The position numbers were made by a program, and so were the translations under genes. The notes beneath the pieces were generated by a model, which worked only from the letters and a program-made list of their open reading frames with translations, did no database searches and was not told the origin of the DNA. DNA of 64,000 nucleotides from JBCCCJ01 sp039029315 (GTDB taxonomy: Bacteria > Bacteroidota > Bacteroidia > J057): positions 1 through 64,000 of the forward strand of contig JBCCGK010000011.1 of assembly GCA_039029315.1 (NCBI GenBank). Direction: 5' to 3'. This document shows positions 27,533 through 36,442 of this stretch, piece after piece (position 1 is the stretch's first letter; each line of letters begins with the position of its first letter).

Positions 27533-28772
27533 TGCGTTGTCTGGATGCCTTTCTCTTAGCAAAAAACTCCTGCTTTCGTCGCTGCTTCTCTTTGTTCCAT
27601 TCCTTTTTTTCAGCCTCAGTCATCGGCTTATCTGTTTGAGGATAAGGATGGTTCTGAACCAGCTGAATCTTTTTCTTGATCAATCTCTCAATGTCCCGAA
27701 TGAATGCATTCTCTTCTGGCTCACACATCGAGATTGCAATCCCGTCCTCGCCAGCGCGACCAGACCGTCCGATCCGGTGCACATAGGTTTCTGCGACATT
27801 GGGAATGTCATAATTGATCACATATGTCAATTTCTCGATGTCGATTCCCCGCGCTGCAATGTCTGTGGCTACCAGTACCCGAATTTTCCCGTCTTTGAAT
27901 TGTTTTAAGACTTTTTGTCGTTGATTCTGTGCTTTGTCTCCATGGATTGCCTCTGCCCTGATCTTTCGTTTCCTGAGGTTCCAGGCGATTTTGTCTGCCC
28001 CTCTTTTGGTTTTGGCAAATAGCAGAACCTGATCAATGCCTCTTTCTTCCAGAATGTGAAGCAGCAAATCTCGTTTGCTGGTCCGGTTGGTATAATACAG
28101 GAATTGTTGGACAGTCTCAGCGGTAGAGGAAACCGGGTTTACCTGTACCTTGGTTGGGTTTCGCAGAATCTTCCTCGAAAGCTTGACGATATTCTCTGGT
28201 AAGGTAGCTGAAAAAAACAGCGATTGCTTTTTTTCAGGCAGCAATTCCAACAGCTTCCGGATATCGTGAATGAACCCCATGTCAAGCATACGGTCTGCCT
28301 CGTCAAGCACAAACAATTTGACCGTATCCAGACTGATAAATCCTTGTGAAATCAGATCGAGCAACCTGCCAGGGGTTGCCACCAGAATATGCACCCCTTT
28401 CTGTAAAGCAGAGACTTGCTGTCCTTGTTTTACCCCACCAAATATGACAGTATGGGTGACAAGGGTATGCTTGCTATAATCTCTGATATTCTCGCCAATC
28501 TGGATCGCCAATTCCCGTGTTGGGGTAACGATCAATGCACGTAAGGTAGGCTTTTGTCCTTCATGTTGTGCTTCCTTATACTGGATCAATTGAATGATCG
28601 GAATGGCGAATGCCGCTGTTTTCCCTGTTCCTGTTTGGGCACTTCCCAGAATGTCTTTCCGTTTCAGGATAAGGGGGATCGCTTTTCGCTGAATATCAGT
28701 AGGCTCTTCATATTTTTTCTCCTTAAGAGCCTTCAAAATAGGAGTAATTAATCCCAATTCTTCAAATCTCAT
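27519..28772 (-). CDS. DEAD-box ATP-dependent RNA helicase (RhlE-like)
   Basis: A 417-residue helicase with all motifs in order: Q motif around residues 3-25, AQTGTGKTAAF (I), PTRELA (Ia), DEAD (II), SAT (III), ARGID (V) and HRIGRSGR (VI). The C-terminus is a short basic tail rich in Lys/Arg. Length and tail resemble RhlE, which acts in ribosome assembly and RNA turnover. It is monocistronic with a well-formed promoter upstream. Confidence 0.95.
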   Translation of the reverse strand: MRFEELGLITPILKALKEKKYEEPTDIQRKAIPLILKRKDILGSAQTGTGKTAAFAIPIIQLIQYKEAQHEGQKPTLRALIVTPTRELAIQIGENIRDYSKHTLVTHTVIFGGVKQGQQVSALQKGVHILVATPGRLLDLISQGFISLDTVKLFVLDEADRMLDMGFIHDIRKLLELLPEKKQSLFFSATLPENIVKLSRKILRNPTKVQVNPVSSTAETVQQFLYYTNRTSKRDLLLHILEERGIDQVLLFAKTKRGADKIAWNLRKRKIRAEAIHGDKAQNQRQKVLKQFKDGKIRVLVATDIAARGIDIEKLTYVINYDIPNVAETYVHRIGRSGRAGEDGIAISMCEPEENAFIRDIERLIKKKIQLVQNHPYPQTDKPMTEAEKKEWNKEKQRRKQEFFAKRKASRQRTNSR

Positions 28773-28834
28773 TCTCGCTGTGTTACTCCCTTCGATTCCT
28801 TTGTTTGTTGTGGGAGATGTGATAAAATCGCCAC

Positions 28835-28864
28835 AAAGGTACGCATAATCAGTCAGATCCCAAT
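28835..28864 (-). promoter_or_regulatory. Bacteroidota-type promoter for the helicase gene
   Basis: On the minus strand TTG (28864-28862), 19 bases, then TACCTTTG (28842-28835): a perfect match to the consensus. It predicts a leader of about 55 bases before the ATG at 28772. Confidence 0.75.
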
Positions 28865-29086
28865 GTCGCTTCCACTTTTGTTTTCTTCGTGATCTTACGC
28901 ATGGTGGGTTCTCCTCCTATATTTTTTCGGACAAAGTGCCAGAATTCCTTCTTGTTTTCGTAGAATTCCCATCAGCCTTTTGGATAATAATTCCTGGCTC
29001 AATTCCTCCAACCATAAGGAGGGGGACAATGGTAGGTTCAATTGGGGGAAAGGAAATATTGACCTTTGGTATCATGTTCTCCTATA

Positions 29087-29104
29087 TTCCTTGAATTCAA
29101 GGAA
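29087..29104. promoter_or_regulatory. 18-base perfect palindrome in a long intergenic region
   Basis: TTCCTTGAATTCAAGGAA is fully self-complementary, operator-like, and lies about 310 bases upstream of the trypsin-SUMF1 gene promoter and 315 bases upstream of the helicase start. The rest of the 735-base gap (28773-29507) contains the helicase promoter, this palindrome, a BIME-like element and the 29414 promoter; nothing else is evident. Confidence 0.4.
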
Positions 29105-29220
29105 ATTTGCCATAGGAATGCTGAAAAAATAAGATGTAAGATTAGGAGGCACAACTAAAGATCAAGTCAGTGTTCATACCTTATTTTTTTAGTGGTTCAA
29201 AAGTAATGCTAATCTTCCGA

Positions 29221-29369
29221 CAGAATATTTGTAGAGATGATCGGCAGACCATCTCTCGCTTTGCCTATCGTAAATAGGAAGCCATCCGCTTTGATAAGAT
29301 CCCACCTAGCAATGGTCTGCCGATCATTGCTACATGCCGATGACAGCCTTACATGTATTGCACTACCCT
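29221..29369 (-). repeat. REP/BIME-like element, copy 2 (inverted relative to 13397-13550)
   Basis: Same design as copy 1. The left arm, with GTAG at 29231, forms AGAGATG / CATCTCT around ATCGGCAGAC. The right arm forms TAGCAATG / CATTGCTA around the complementary loop and ends in CTAC at 29330-29333. The stems differ between arms but pair within each arm, while the loop is identical. The outer similarity to copy 1 extends to CCTTACATGT at 29347-29356. Confidence 0.75.
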
Positions 29370-29413
29370 TATTTTTTCACCATTTTTATTATCCTGTCCA
29401 TCATTTTATGCGA

Positions 29414-29444
29414 TTGTCAAATATTCTCTATATATTTACGTTTG
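29414..29444 (+). promoter_or_regulatory. Bacteroidota-type promoter for the trypsin-SUMF1 gene
   Basis: TTG at 29414-29416, 20 bases, then TACGTTTG at 29437-29444, a full match to the consensus. The predicted transcript starts near 29451 and has a leader of about 57 bases. Confidence 0.75.
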
Positions 29445-29507
29445 TCCATTAAAAGGGTATTTCAGATCGTACTTTATCTCGGAATGAAAAGTTCTTAAGT
29501 CGCACCT

Positions 29508-31070
29508 ATGTACCTCCGATTATTGTTGTCGGTGCCTATTCTGTTATCGACAGTTCATGTCTCCTTCGGTCAAGAGGCAAACAAGTATTTGCAACATCTC
29601 GTTAAACTCGAAGCCTTCTTCCTGCATTCCAACATTGCAGAAGAAGCCACCGGGATCATCATTGGAGATCATGCAGAGGAAATCCTCATACTAACGGTCA
29701 AGCATGCGCTGAAAAAGGGCGGTAGAAAGGCCAAAAAGATGAATATTCGGTTTAGGCATGAAGAACATGTTTTTGCCACTCTCTTTCAGCCAACCATCAT
29801 TTTCAGTCCCGATGAGGATATGGCTTTGATGATCCTGAAAAAATCAGATCTGCTCACTCCAAACGGGAATAAAATTTCTCTGCCAAAGGTGGATCAATTG
29901 ATCTATGTTCCAGGGAGAATCCCTCTGATAAATGAGAAGGTGCTTGCAGGAGGCTTCGGATTCAATCAAGAGATATATGCCAAGTTGCAAGGGAATGCGG
30001 TATTGTCGAATCTGCTAACGAGAAAGGAATACCAACAGGAGACAGGAATAACGGACCCATTCAAAGATCTAACCCCACTTTTCACCATAGGAAATACGGG
30101 CGTCAATCATGGATACTCTGGGGGAATCATCATGACAAAGACAGGTATTTGGCAAGGCATGATTATTCAGAATGGAAATACTGGGCCGATTCTGGGCGTC
30201 CGAACTGACGCAATTTTCAAGTTCCTGGAAGATTATGGCCCGCTGGACAAGATCAATAAAATTCAGAATCAATTCAGTGAAATCGGAGCTGTAATTTCCA
30301 TTCAGGCGGGACAGCTTTCTCATAAGCCTTTTTCGGGGGGTCGATTCGAGTATCAGACTTGTCGAGCAGGGGCTGATGAAAAAAGAGATCATTCGCCCTG
30401 GATTCATTCTTTTGAAATAGGGTTATATGAAGTAACTATTGTGGAGTTTTGTGAGTTTTTGAATGAAAGAATGAACCAGGAACAAGGTGGGAATTCCTAC
30501 TATTCTCCTCCAAGAAATTTTCCAAAGGAAGAACAACCTGTGGTTGTTGAGCATGCGAGATATAGACCAAGAATCCCTGAAATTGCGTATCATCCGATGA
30601 GCTGCATTACCTGGATTGGAGCCAAAGAGTATTGCAATTGGTTGAGCAAAAAAAGTGGTTCTACCTATACCTATCGTTTGCCGACTGAAGACGAATGGGA
30701 ATATGTCGCCCGAATGGAACTTGAGGCGATGAATGTCGCTTCCTCCTTTGTCAATTACTTCAACTTTGACAATATTTATGTAAATGATCAAGAACCTATT
30801 CATGTCATCCTGACCAGTCCTGTCAATTCCATGAATGCTTCTCCAGGTGGCATATTTCATATGCTCGGGAATGTATGGGAGTGGTGTGAAGACTTCTATG
30901 TTGCCTTAAGGTATGACGTCCATGAGGAAGATGATGGCAATCTCAAAGTGGTCAAGGGAGGAGGATGGATGAGCGATTCTTGTCAGTTGCGAATAGAAAA
31001 CAGACATATGCGTGCAGCACAACGTGGACATATAGATGTTGGATTCCGAGTTGTCCGCACCAAAAACTGA
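29508..31070 (+). CDS. Secreted trypsin-like protease fused to a SUMF1/FGE-like domain
   Basis: A 520-residue exported protein. Signal peptide residues 1-22. The first domain (about 25-250) is a trypsin-like serine protease with the triad in the right order: His66 in TVKHAL, Asp104 in DEDMALMIL, Ser204 in GYSGG. The second domain (about 290-518) is a formylglycine-generating-enzyme fold: IGLYEVTIVEFCEFLN, RLPTEDEWEYVAR, NVWEWCEDFY, and the closing GFRVVRT. The paired active-site cysteines of true sulfatase-activating enzymes are missing; the equivalent segment, GGGWMSDSCQLRIENR, has one displaced Cys. So it probably does not mature sulfatases and may instead bind a ligand. It is the first of three same-strand genes with a caspase-like and a propeller protein. 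Confidence 0.85.
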   Translation: MYLRLLLSVPILLSTVHVSFGQEANKYLQHLVKLEAFFLHSNIAEEATGIIIGDHAEEILILTVKHALKKGGRKAKKMNIRFRHEEHVFATLFQPTIIFSPDEDMALMILKKSDLLTPNGNKISLPKVDQLIYVPGRIPLINEKVLAGGFGFNQEIYAKLQGNAVLSNLLTRKEYQQETGITDPFKDLTPLFTIGNTGVNHGYSGGIIMTKTGIWQGMIIQNGNTGPILGVRTDAIFKFLEDYGPLDKINKIQNQFSEIGAVISIQAGQLSHKPFSGGRFEYQTCRAGADEKRDHSPWIHSFEIGLYEVTIVEFCEFLNERMNQEQGGNSYYSPPRNFPKEEQPVVVEHARYRPRIPEIAYHPMSCITWIGAKEYCNWLSKKSGSTYTYRLPTEDEWEYVARMELEAMNVASSFVNYFNFDNIYVNDQEPIHVILTSPVNSMNASPGGIFHMLGNVWEWCEDFYVALRYDVHEEDDGNLKVVKGGGWMSDSCQLRIENRHMRAAQRGHIDVGFRVVRTKN

Positions 31071-31339
31071 AACGGTTCATTGTGGTATAGATTGGCTAGA
31101 AACCTATCCTTCCTGATCTTATTTGGGAGGGCTGGAAAAGAGCTGCTTTTTTCTTCTATGGTGTCCCGATCAGAAGGTGGAGTCTGAAGAACGACTGCCA
31201 ATATGCCAGAGAACTATATGTTCCTGACTGAGCGGAAGATCTCATAAGAGGTAATGGGACTTGCTGCGCGTTTGAATCGATGATCAAGTATTTGTGAATA
31301 CTACTACCCCATCTTTGCTTTTACCTATTATTCCCCAAA

Positions 31340-33748
31340 ATGATGAAACAATACGGTACACGTTTTTTTCGAGGATTCATTCTTCCTTGTATTCTGCTAT
31401 TAGGTATATGTATAGGGACCCATTCCCCACTGAATGCCAAAAAGAGAGGAAAGCCCAAATTTGTGCGAATCTTCCTGACTGACGGAGGACGAGAAGAGGA
31501 TAAGGCCTTGAGAATTCGGGAAACTTATAATCTTCATAAGGCTTTTTTTGATCAGATGGTTAGTCCCAAACATTATGACTACAGCAGTTTCGAAATTTTC
31601 TCCAGGGATTTTAACCTTCCGAATATCAAAAGAGAAATGGAAGCCCTGGCGCAGGAATTACAGCCTGGAGACAAGGTATTTGTTCACATCTACTATCATG
31701 GGAATAATCCCGCCCAATGGGATTTTCCCTTCATTCACTGTAGAGATGGGCATATCCTCCCTTACAAGCAAGTTGCTTTTTCTCCTCAGGCCACGATTCT
31801 GGAGCCCTTGTTACAAAGCAAATGTTTCGTCTGGTTACTGATAGACAGCTGCAATACGTATGAGGTGCAAAGTCATACGGTATCCTGGACCGAGAAGAGT
31901 TTTCATACAGATGTCCCATTTTCTTTATTTTCGACTGTGCCGGCCATCAATTACGAATTTGACGAGGACAAAGTAGCTCAAAAGCGTTTTAAGTTAATGC
32001 TCGACAAGTTTTCAGGTGAGTCAGACTATATCATGTGTTCTACCACAAGTCGAGAACAATATGCCAGATTGAATGAATATGGAGGGATTGGGAGTAATCT
32101 GTTTTTTATTACCCTGGATAGTTATCTAAGAAATGAACGCTTACAAGACAGTATCAAGCAGGCCAAACTTCGCAAAATTACCAAGCCATACCACGCCTGG
32201 TATGAATTCTGGCAAAGATATTATGAGATACTGACAGATTTTACCTATCGACATTATGATCAACAAACTCCTATCTACGAAGCAAAGCTGAGCGGGAACC
32301 GTACGGCTGATACAAGATTCCAATATGGTCCGGCTATCAAGTGGACTGAAGAAATGAGAAGCCTGCAAATCCGGTTGGACAGCAAGTGGGTTAGAAAAAA
32401 GAAATGGAAACAACTGATAGATCCCAAACAGACGTATACCATTTTCAGAAAAGCCCTGTATCATACCTTTCAGGAAAATCTGGAGTCCATCATGGAGAAC
32501 ATGGATCAGATGGCCAGCCTGTCCAAACACGACTGGACTTCTCAAGGGACCGTGGATGCTTATGATTCGCTGTATCAATCTATTGCCGCTCACCTGGACC
32601 CCAAAACCATCATTGTAGACGACCTCCGCTATGTGAATGATTCCTTCCCGCCTTATTCCCCCGCCAGGGTGTATATGAACCAACTCAAGAATCCACTCTT
32701 TGATTTGAGTTTTACTTCCTTTTTGCCAGATTCAATCGATCTGGATCTCTTGCCGATCTACGTAAGCCCTTTCTCACGAAATGGCTTGCTGATTGAGATT
32801 CCATCTGCCAAACACCTCACCGTGAGCCATGGGAATTATACCCGATTCGACGATACCCTGAAGCAAGCCTTTGTTTTGGAATATACCATGTCAGAAGAGG
32901 AAAGGACTGTCCTTTTCAAGAAGAACAGGGTGAAAGGCAAAAAATCGTCTCTTCGGAACGCCAGAATCAGGAAAAAAAACTTCCTGGTCTCGATCAATCA
33001 AAACCCTGACTTTGATGTCAGCGGAAAAGTAAAACTCTATAGAATTCACGGGAGCTATACAGCAAAAGACAAATTGCCAGATCCATATAGGGAGGTTGGT
33101 CCGCTGGATACTTTTTTGCTCGGACCAGTGAAAAGAAAACTGAATCAACTCTTAACGCAAAAAATAGCGGCAGATTGGATCCTCGTTCCTGAAGAACAAA
33201 GAGAGCGGGTGCTACGAGAAGCAGAACGATATATCCTCAACAATTTTGAACAAGGTGAGATTGAGATTGATAGTGATCCCGATCGTTTTGAAACCAGTAG
33301 GCATCCGATGGTCAAGTATTCTTCTCTGCTGATCAATCACATTTTTTCGAAGGATGGCCACCAATATGATTCTGTCAGGTTTACCTTTACCGAACCCAAA
33401 CTGCTGCTTAACCCAGCATCCGAAAATTCTTATGCAAGCTATTCCGATACAGACAATCGCTGGAAGGCCCAATTTGTGTATTTCCAGCATTTCACGGGAA
33501 TGACAGAGGATGAAATCACCTTTGAGGACTATACCGTCAAGCAATTGGAAGTGTTTGTGGAGATGGTAGGAGGCAAGTACTTCTTCAAGTTCGGCAAAAT
33601 TACCAATGATGAGTCATTCCAGATACTTCCTGATTTCGTGAGTCGGGGAGAAGAACAAAGAATAAGTGAAATAAAGAGGAAGAAAAAGAAGGCCTTCCGC
33701 TACTGGAGAAAACATTTTGATCCCAGCTTTCCTGACACTGATTTTTGA
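31340..33748 (+). CDS. Secreted caspase-like (peptidase C14-fold) protein
   Basis: An 802-residue protein with a Sec-type signal peptide (about residues 1-33; no good lipobox). The segment 38-200 has the caspase-fold plan: strand FVRIFLTDG, strand KVFVHIYYHGN with His120, and strand FVWLLIDSCNT with Cys171, matching the HG and D-x-C catalytic dyad of caspases and metacaspases. The remaining 600 residues are not recognised; they include a basic linker near 530 (KKNRVKGKKSSLRNARIRKK) and a charged C-terminus. No T9SS tag and no death-fold or EAD segment is visible. Two adjacent ATGs could start it. It lies 269 bases after the protease-SUMF1 gene and 28 bases before the propeller gene, so the latter pair is probably one operon. 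Confidence 0.75.
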   Translation: MMKQYGTRFFRGFILPCILLLGICIGTHSPLNAKKRGKPKFVRIFLTDGGREEDKALRIRETYNLHKAFFDQMVSPKHYDYSSFEIFSRDFNLPNIKREMEALAQELQPGDKVFVHIYYHGNNPAQWDFPFIHCRDGHILPYKQVAFSPQATILEPLLQSKCFVWLLIDSCNTYEVQSHTVSWTEKSFHTDVPFSLFSTVPAINYEFDEDKVAQKRFKLMLDKFSGESDYIMCSTTSREQYARLNEYGGIGSNLFFITLDSYLRNERLQDSIKQAKLRKITKPYHAWYEFWQRYYEILTDFTYRHYDQQTPIYEAKLSGNRTADTRFQYGPAIKWTEEMRSLQIRLDSKWVRKKKWKQLIDPKQTYTIFRKALYHTFQENLESIMENMDQMASLSKHDWTSQGTVDAYDSLYQSIAAHLDPKTIIVDDLRYVNDSFPPYSPARVYMNQLKNPLFDLSFTSFLPDSIDLDLLPIYVSPFSRNGLLIEIPSAKHLTVSHGNYTRFDDTLKQAFVLEYTMSEEERTVLFKKNRVKGKKSSLRNARIRKKNFLVSINQNPDFDVSGKVKLYRIHGSYTAKDKLPDPYREVGPLDTFLLGPVKRKLNQLLTQKIAADWILVPEEQRERVLREAERYILNNFEQGEIEIDSDPDRFETSRHPMVKYSSLLINHIFSKDGHQYDSVRFTFTEPKLLLNPASENSYASYSDTDNRWKAQFVYFQHFTGMTEDEITFEDYTVKQLEVFVEMVGGKYFFKFGKITNDESFQILPDFVSRGEEQRISEIKRKKKKAFRYWRKHFDPSFPDTDF

Positions 33749-33776
33749 AAAAAACGGCTACAATCTATTTGATATC

Positions 33777-35048
33777 ATGAACAACCTATTGTCAAAAATT
33801 TCCATTGTCCTGCTTATGAGTCAATTGTGTATGACTATGGCAATCGGACAAAAATTTAATGTGGAAGAGGCCAAGAAGATCGCAGTTTTTGGGCATGTCC
33901 TATATATTGTCAATCCCAATTGTGGCGTGATTTGTTACGACATCAAGGATATCCAGAATATTCAGTTGATCGGAACCTTCAGGGTTTCAGGCGTTACGGA
34001 TATTGCTGTTGAAAACAATCTTCTGTATGTCAATTATTTGGGCGGGGTCTGCACAATATATACAGATGAAATGCGTGGGGGAGAGCCCTTAAAAGAAAAT
34101 CGCCTAAAGGCCAATTGTGTGGATGGAATTGTCAAAAATGTGCGCGATGGAGACATCTTTCCAATCAAATTTTTTCCAAAAGAAGACATGCCTTGCAAGG
34201 ATGAAACTTTGTCTTTTGGAGCCTTTAGCCAAGCGGGTTCATTATCAGCCTTTGCCTCATTGGAAGATGTCGTCTATATCGGCTCAATAAATGGTCTCTA
34301 CACCATAAAGGCAGATGTGGACGGGATTATCGATTTGGAAGATTATGAAAAGATTCCGATGCAGACTGATAGTATCGAGACCTTATTTGTCGGGCAAAAT
34401 CAGGAATACCTGTATTTGGGCGGGCAAAACGGAACCTATATCTATTCCATCAAGGGACAATACAGATATGCCCCGGAATTTGTAAAAGAAATTCCTCATC
34501 AAATAGGGTGCGATCCCATTTATGTGAAAAATGGGATTGCCTTCATCACCGTCCGCAAAGGGGCAGACTGCATTCAGAATAATTGGAACTGGAAAGTCAT
34601 GGAAAGCCGCTTGATCATTCTGGATTTGTCTTGGCCCAGTCAGCCTGAAGCATTGTATAATTCCGGAGAATTTGTCTCGGCGCCAAGAGGCTTGTCCGGG
34701 ACAGATAAGAATATCTTGTGGGTGTGTGAAGATGGTACACGAAGCGGAATCATTGTCAACTTGATCGATGTGTCGAGCAAACGAACCCCCAAAAGACATG
34801 GAAGGATTTTGGCCCACCAGGACTATGAAATGAAGATCGCCTATGACGTCATTCTGAGAGAGGACAAAGATCTTGCAATGGTTCGATTTGACAATGGTAT
34901 CGGGGTATATCAGGGGATTAATAAAACCAGTCCATCTCTGATAAACTTTATTCCTTTGCCAGATAATTATTCTCCAGAGCCACCCATTACAGAACTTTCT
35001 CCGGCTTTGAAGGAAAAGAGTAATCAGAAGGTAAGTGGGAGGAAATAG
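33777..35048 (+). CDS. Secreted LVIVD/propeller-like protein of unknown function
   Basis: A 423-residue exported protein with a signal peptide over about residues 1-24 (ending AIGQ). The body has repeating strands of the form LYIVNPNCGVICYDI, LLYVNYLGGVCTIY, VVYIGSINGLYTI, YLYLGGQNGTYIYSI and RLIILDLSWP, spaced like blades of a beta-propeller. No enzyme motif is seen; such proteins usually bind partners. The frame is open to 33717, but the signal peptide fixes the start at 33777, 28 bases after the caspase-like gene. It ends six bases before the stop of the convergent EAD-like membrane protein. Confidence 0.65.
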   Translation: MNNLLSKISIVLLMSQLCMTMAIGQKFNVEEAKKIAVFGHVLYIVNPNCGVICYDIKDIQNIQLIGTFRVSGVTDIAVENNLLYVNYLGGVCTIYTDEMRGGEPLKENRLKANCVDGIVKNVRDGDIFPIKFFPKEDMPCKDETLSFGAFSQAGSLSAFASLEDVVYIGSINGLYTIKADVDGIIDLEDYEKIPMQTDSIETLFVGQNQEYLYLGGQNGTYIYSIKGQYRYAPEFVKEIPHQIGCDPIYVKNGIAFITVRKGADCIQNNWNWKVMESRLIILDLSWPSQPEALYNSGEFVSAPRGLSGTDKNILWVCEDGTRSGIIVNLIDVSSKRTPKRHGRILAHQDYEMKIAYDVILREDKDLAMVRFDNGIGVYQGINKTSPSLINFIPLPDNYSPEPPITELSPALKEKSNQKVSGRK

Positions 35049-35054
35049 CTCAAG

Positions 35055-36410
35055 CTATTGGAGGTCTGCTAAGGTGGAAGAGGGCGCGGTCAATTTCCTG
35101 ATAGCGAAGATCAGAAGGGAACCTATCAATATCGAACAGATGATGAGTTCCACAGGGAAATTTTGCCAGATCCATTCCAGATTGTCAGGATTATAGGGGT
35201 GGTAGGTCTGTCCATGGGTGAGTTCCAATAATTCAGTCTTCCCTACAAAATCTATCAATACTCCTTGCTCAGTAATGGCCAACTCTCTGATGTCCATATC
35301 CAGACCCCTGAACTTCACTCCTTTCGGAGGAGAAGTTGTTTCCTTCATGGAGATGGTCCTCCAGGGTTCTGATGCTGTAGCTTCCTGAATACGAATTTCT
35401 CCTTTGAGAATTGTTGGTAAAGCTTCTCCGGATGTGCCAGAGCTTAGCTCAAGACTTGAATCAGACAGATGAATATTCAGCCCTCGAATGTGAAAATCCT
35501 TTACTGAGCCACTCAGCAGCAATGCGTTTCCCCGTATTCCCTGAGCAAATAATTCTCTGTTGGAGGCTTGATCATTATAGCAGGTCAGATGAAAAGGCCT
35601 GTTGATCCTTAATTGAGTATCTGGAGAATTAGCTCCCAGGAGCATTCTCTTTGATCGCACCTGAAGCTGTTTGGCATAATACAAGGACAATTGTGGCAAG
35701 GAGGTGTCGGAATGTTGAATCCCTAGCTGAAATTCGCCATGTTCTTCTTTAGAGAGGGACAAAATGGAATTGGGCCTTATGGGAATCTTATTGTCTACCC
35801 CAATCTCTTCCAGGTGGATTGTTGGACGGAGACCAAATGAAGTAAGGCTAAGCATCCTGTGCTCATCAAGAAGAATCGACTCCTCTTTTGGGGCAATGGA
35901 AATAGAATCTGCCTGAATGAGGAGTTGCCCTGGATTTTGGATGCTTATATTGGTAGAATGATGGGATCGTACATCAAGTGTTTGTCCATTTTGAGCCTGA
36001 AAAACAATAGATGATACCCACATTTTGCCCTCAATCCCAATTGGGGATCGCATTCGAAAGGCCAATTCCCATAAGAGCAGGAAAAGCAGCAGCAAACCAA
36101 CCAGCATAAACAACACATGGGTGGGGATGCCAGGAAGTCCGACTTTTTGTGAAGCGGGCTCCTTGCCCAATATATCCAATAGGTCCTGTAAGCTTTTTGT
36201 GATTTTATTGAGTTCGATTAATCTGTCATCTGTTTTGATGATCCCATGCATGTCCGATTCCTGTAGTCTTTTGAGCCGTGCTTCGAGTAAAACGACCTTC
36301 TTTTCAAGGTCCTTTGCCTTCACATGAAGATGCAGCAACTCAAATGCACGAGATAATTCTCCCTGTTGGATTCGCTCACTTACAGTGCGGATAAGTTCAG
36401 ATTTGTCCAT
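35055..36410 (-). CDS. Membrane protein with an N-terminal EAD-like domain
   Basis: A 451-residue protein. Residues 1-80 are all-helical and resemble effector-associated domains of the EAD11 type: LIRTVSERIQQGELSRAFEL, a break, VVLLEARLKRLQE, then LIELNKITKSLQDLLD. By family knowledge such domains are adaptors that recruit caspase, trypsin or other effectors carrying a matching domain. A transmembrane helix follows (98-118), then about 300 residues of beta-rich sequence and a second helix (420-437) before a short tail, so the beta-rich part should be periplasmic and the EAD-like part cytoplasmic. I identify the domain by pattern alone. It is 32 bases downstream of a secreted-protein gene on the same strand and converges with the caspase/propeller genes. 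Confidence 0.65.
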   Translation of the reverse strand: MDKSELIRTVSERIQQGELSRAFELLHLHVKAKDLEKKVVLLEARLKRLQESDMHGIIKTDDRLIELNKITKSLQDLLDILGKEPASQKVGLPGIPTHVLFMLVGLLLLFLLLWELAFRMRSPIGIEGKMWVSSIVFQAQNGQTLDVRSHHSTNISIQNPGQLLIQADSISIAPKEESILLDEHRMLSLTSFGLRPTIHLEEIGVDNKIPIRPNSILSLSKEEHGEFQLGIQHSDTSLPQLSLYYAKQLQVRSKRMLLGANSPDTQLRINRPFHLTCYNDQASNRELFAQGIRGNALLLSGSVKDFHIRGLNIHLSDSSLELSSGTSGEALPTILKGEIRIQEATASEPWRTISMKETTSPPKGVKFRGLDMDIRELAITEQGVLIDFVGKTELLELTHGQTYHPYNPDNLEWIWQNFPVELIICSILIGSLLIFAIRKLTAPSSTLADLQ

Positions 36411-36442
36411 AGTTCTGAAGCTTTGTCAGATGGTCGGTTTCA

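Noticed and set aside
29508..31070. The SUMF1-like protein as the maturation enzyme for the two sulfatases
   Set aside because: The two active-site cysteines of formylglycine-generating enzymes are absent, and the protein is fused to a protease and lies 20-30 kb away.
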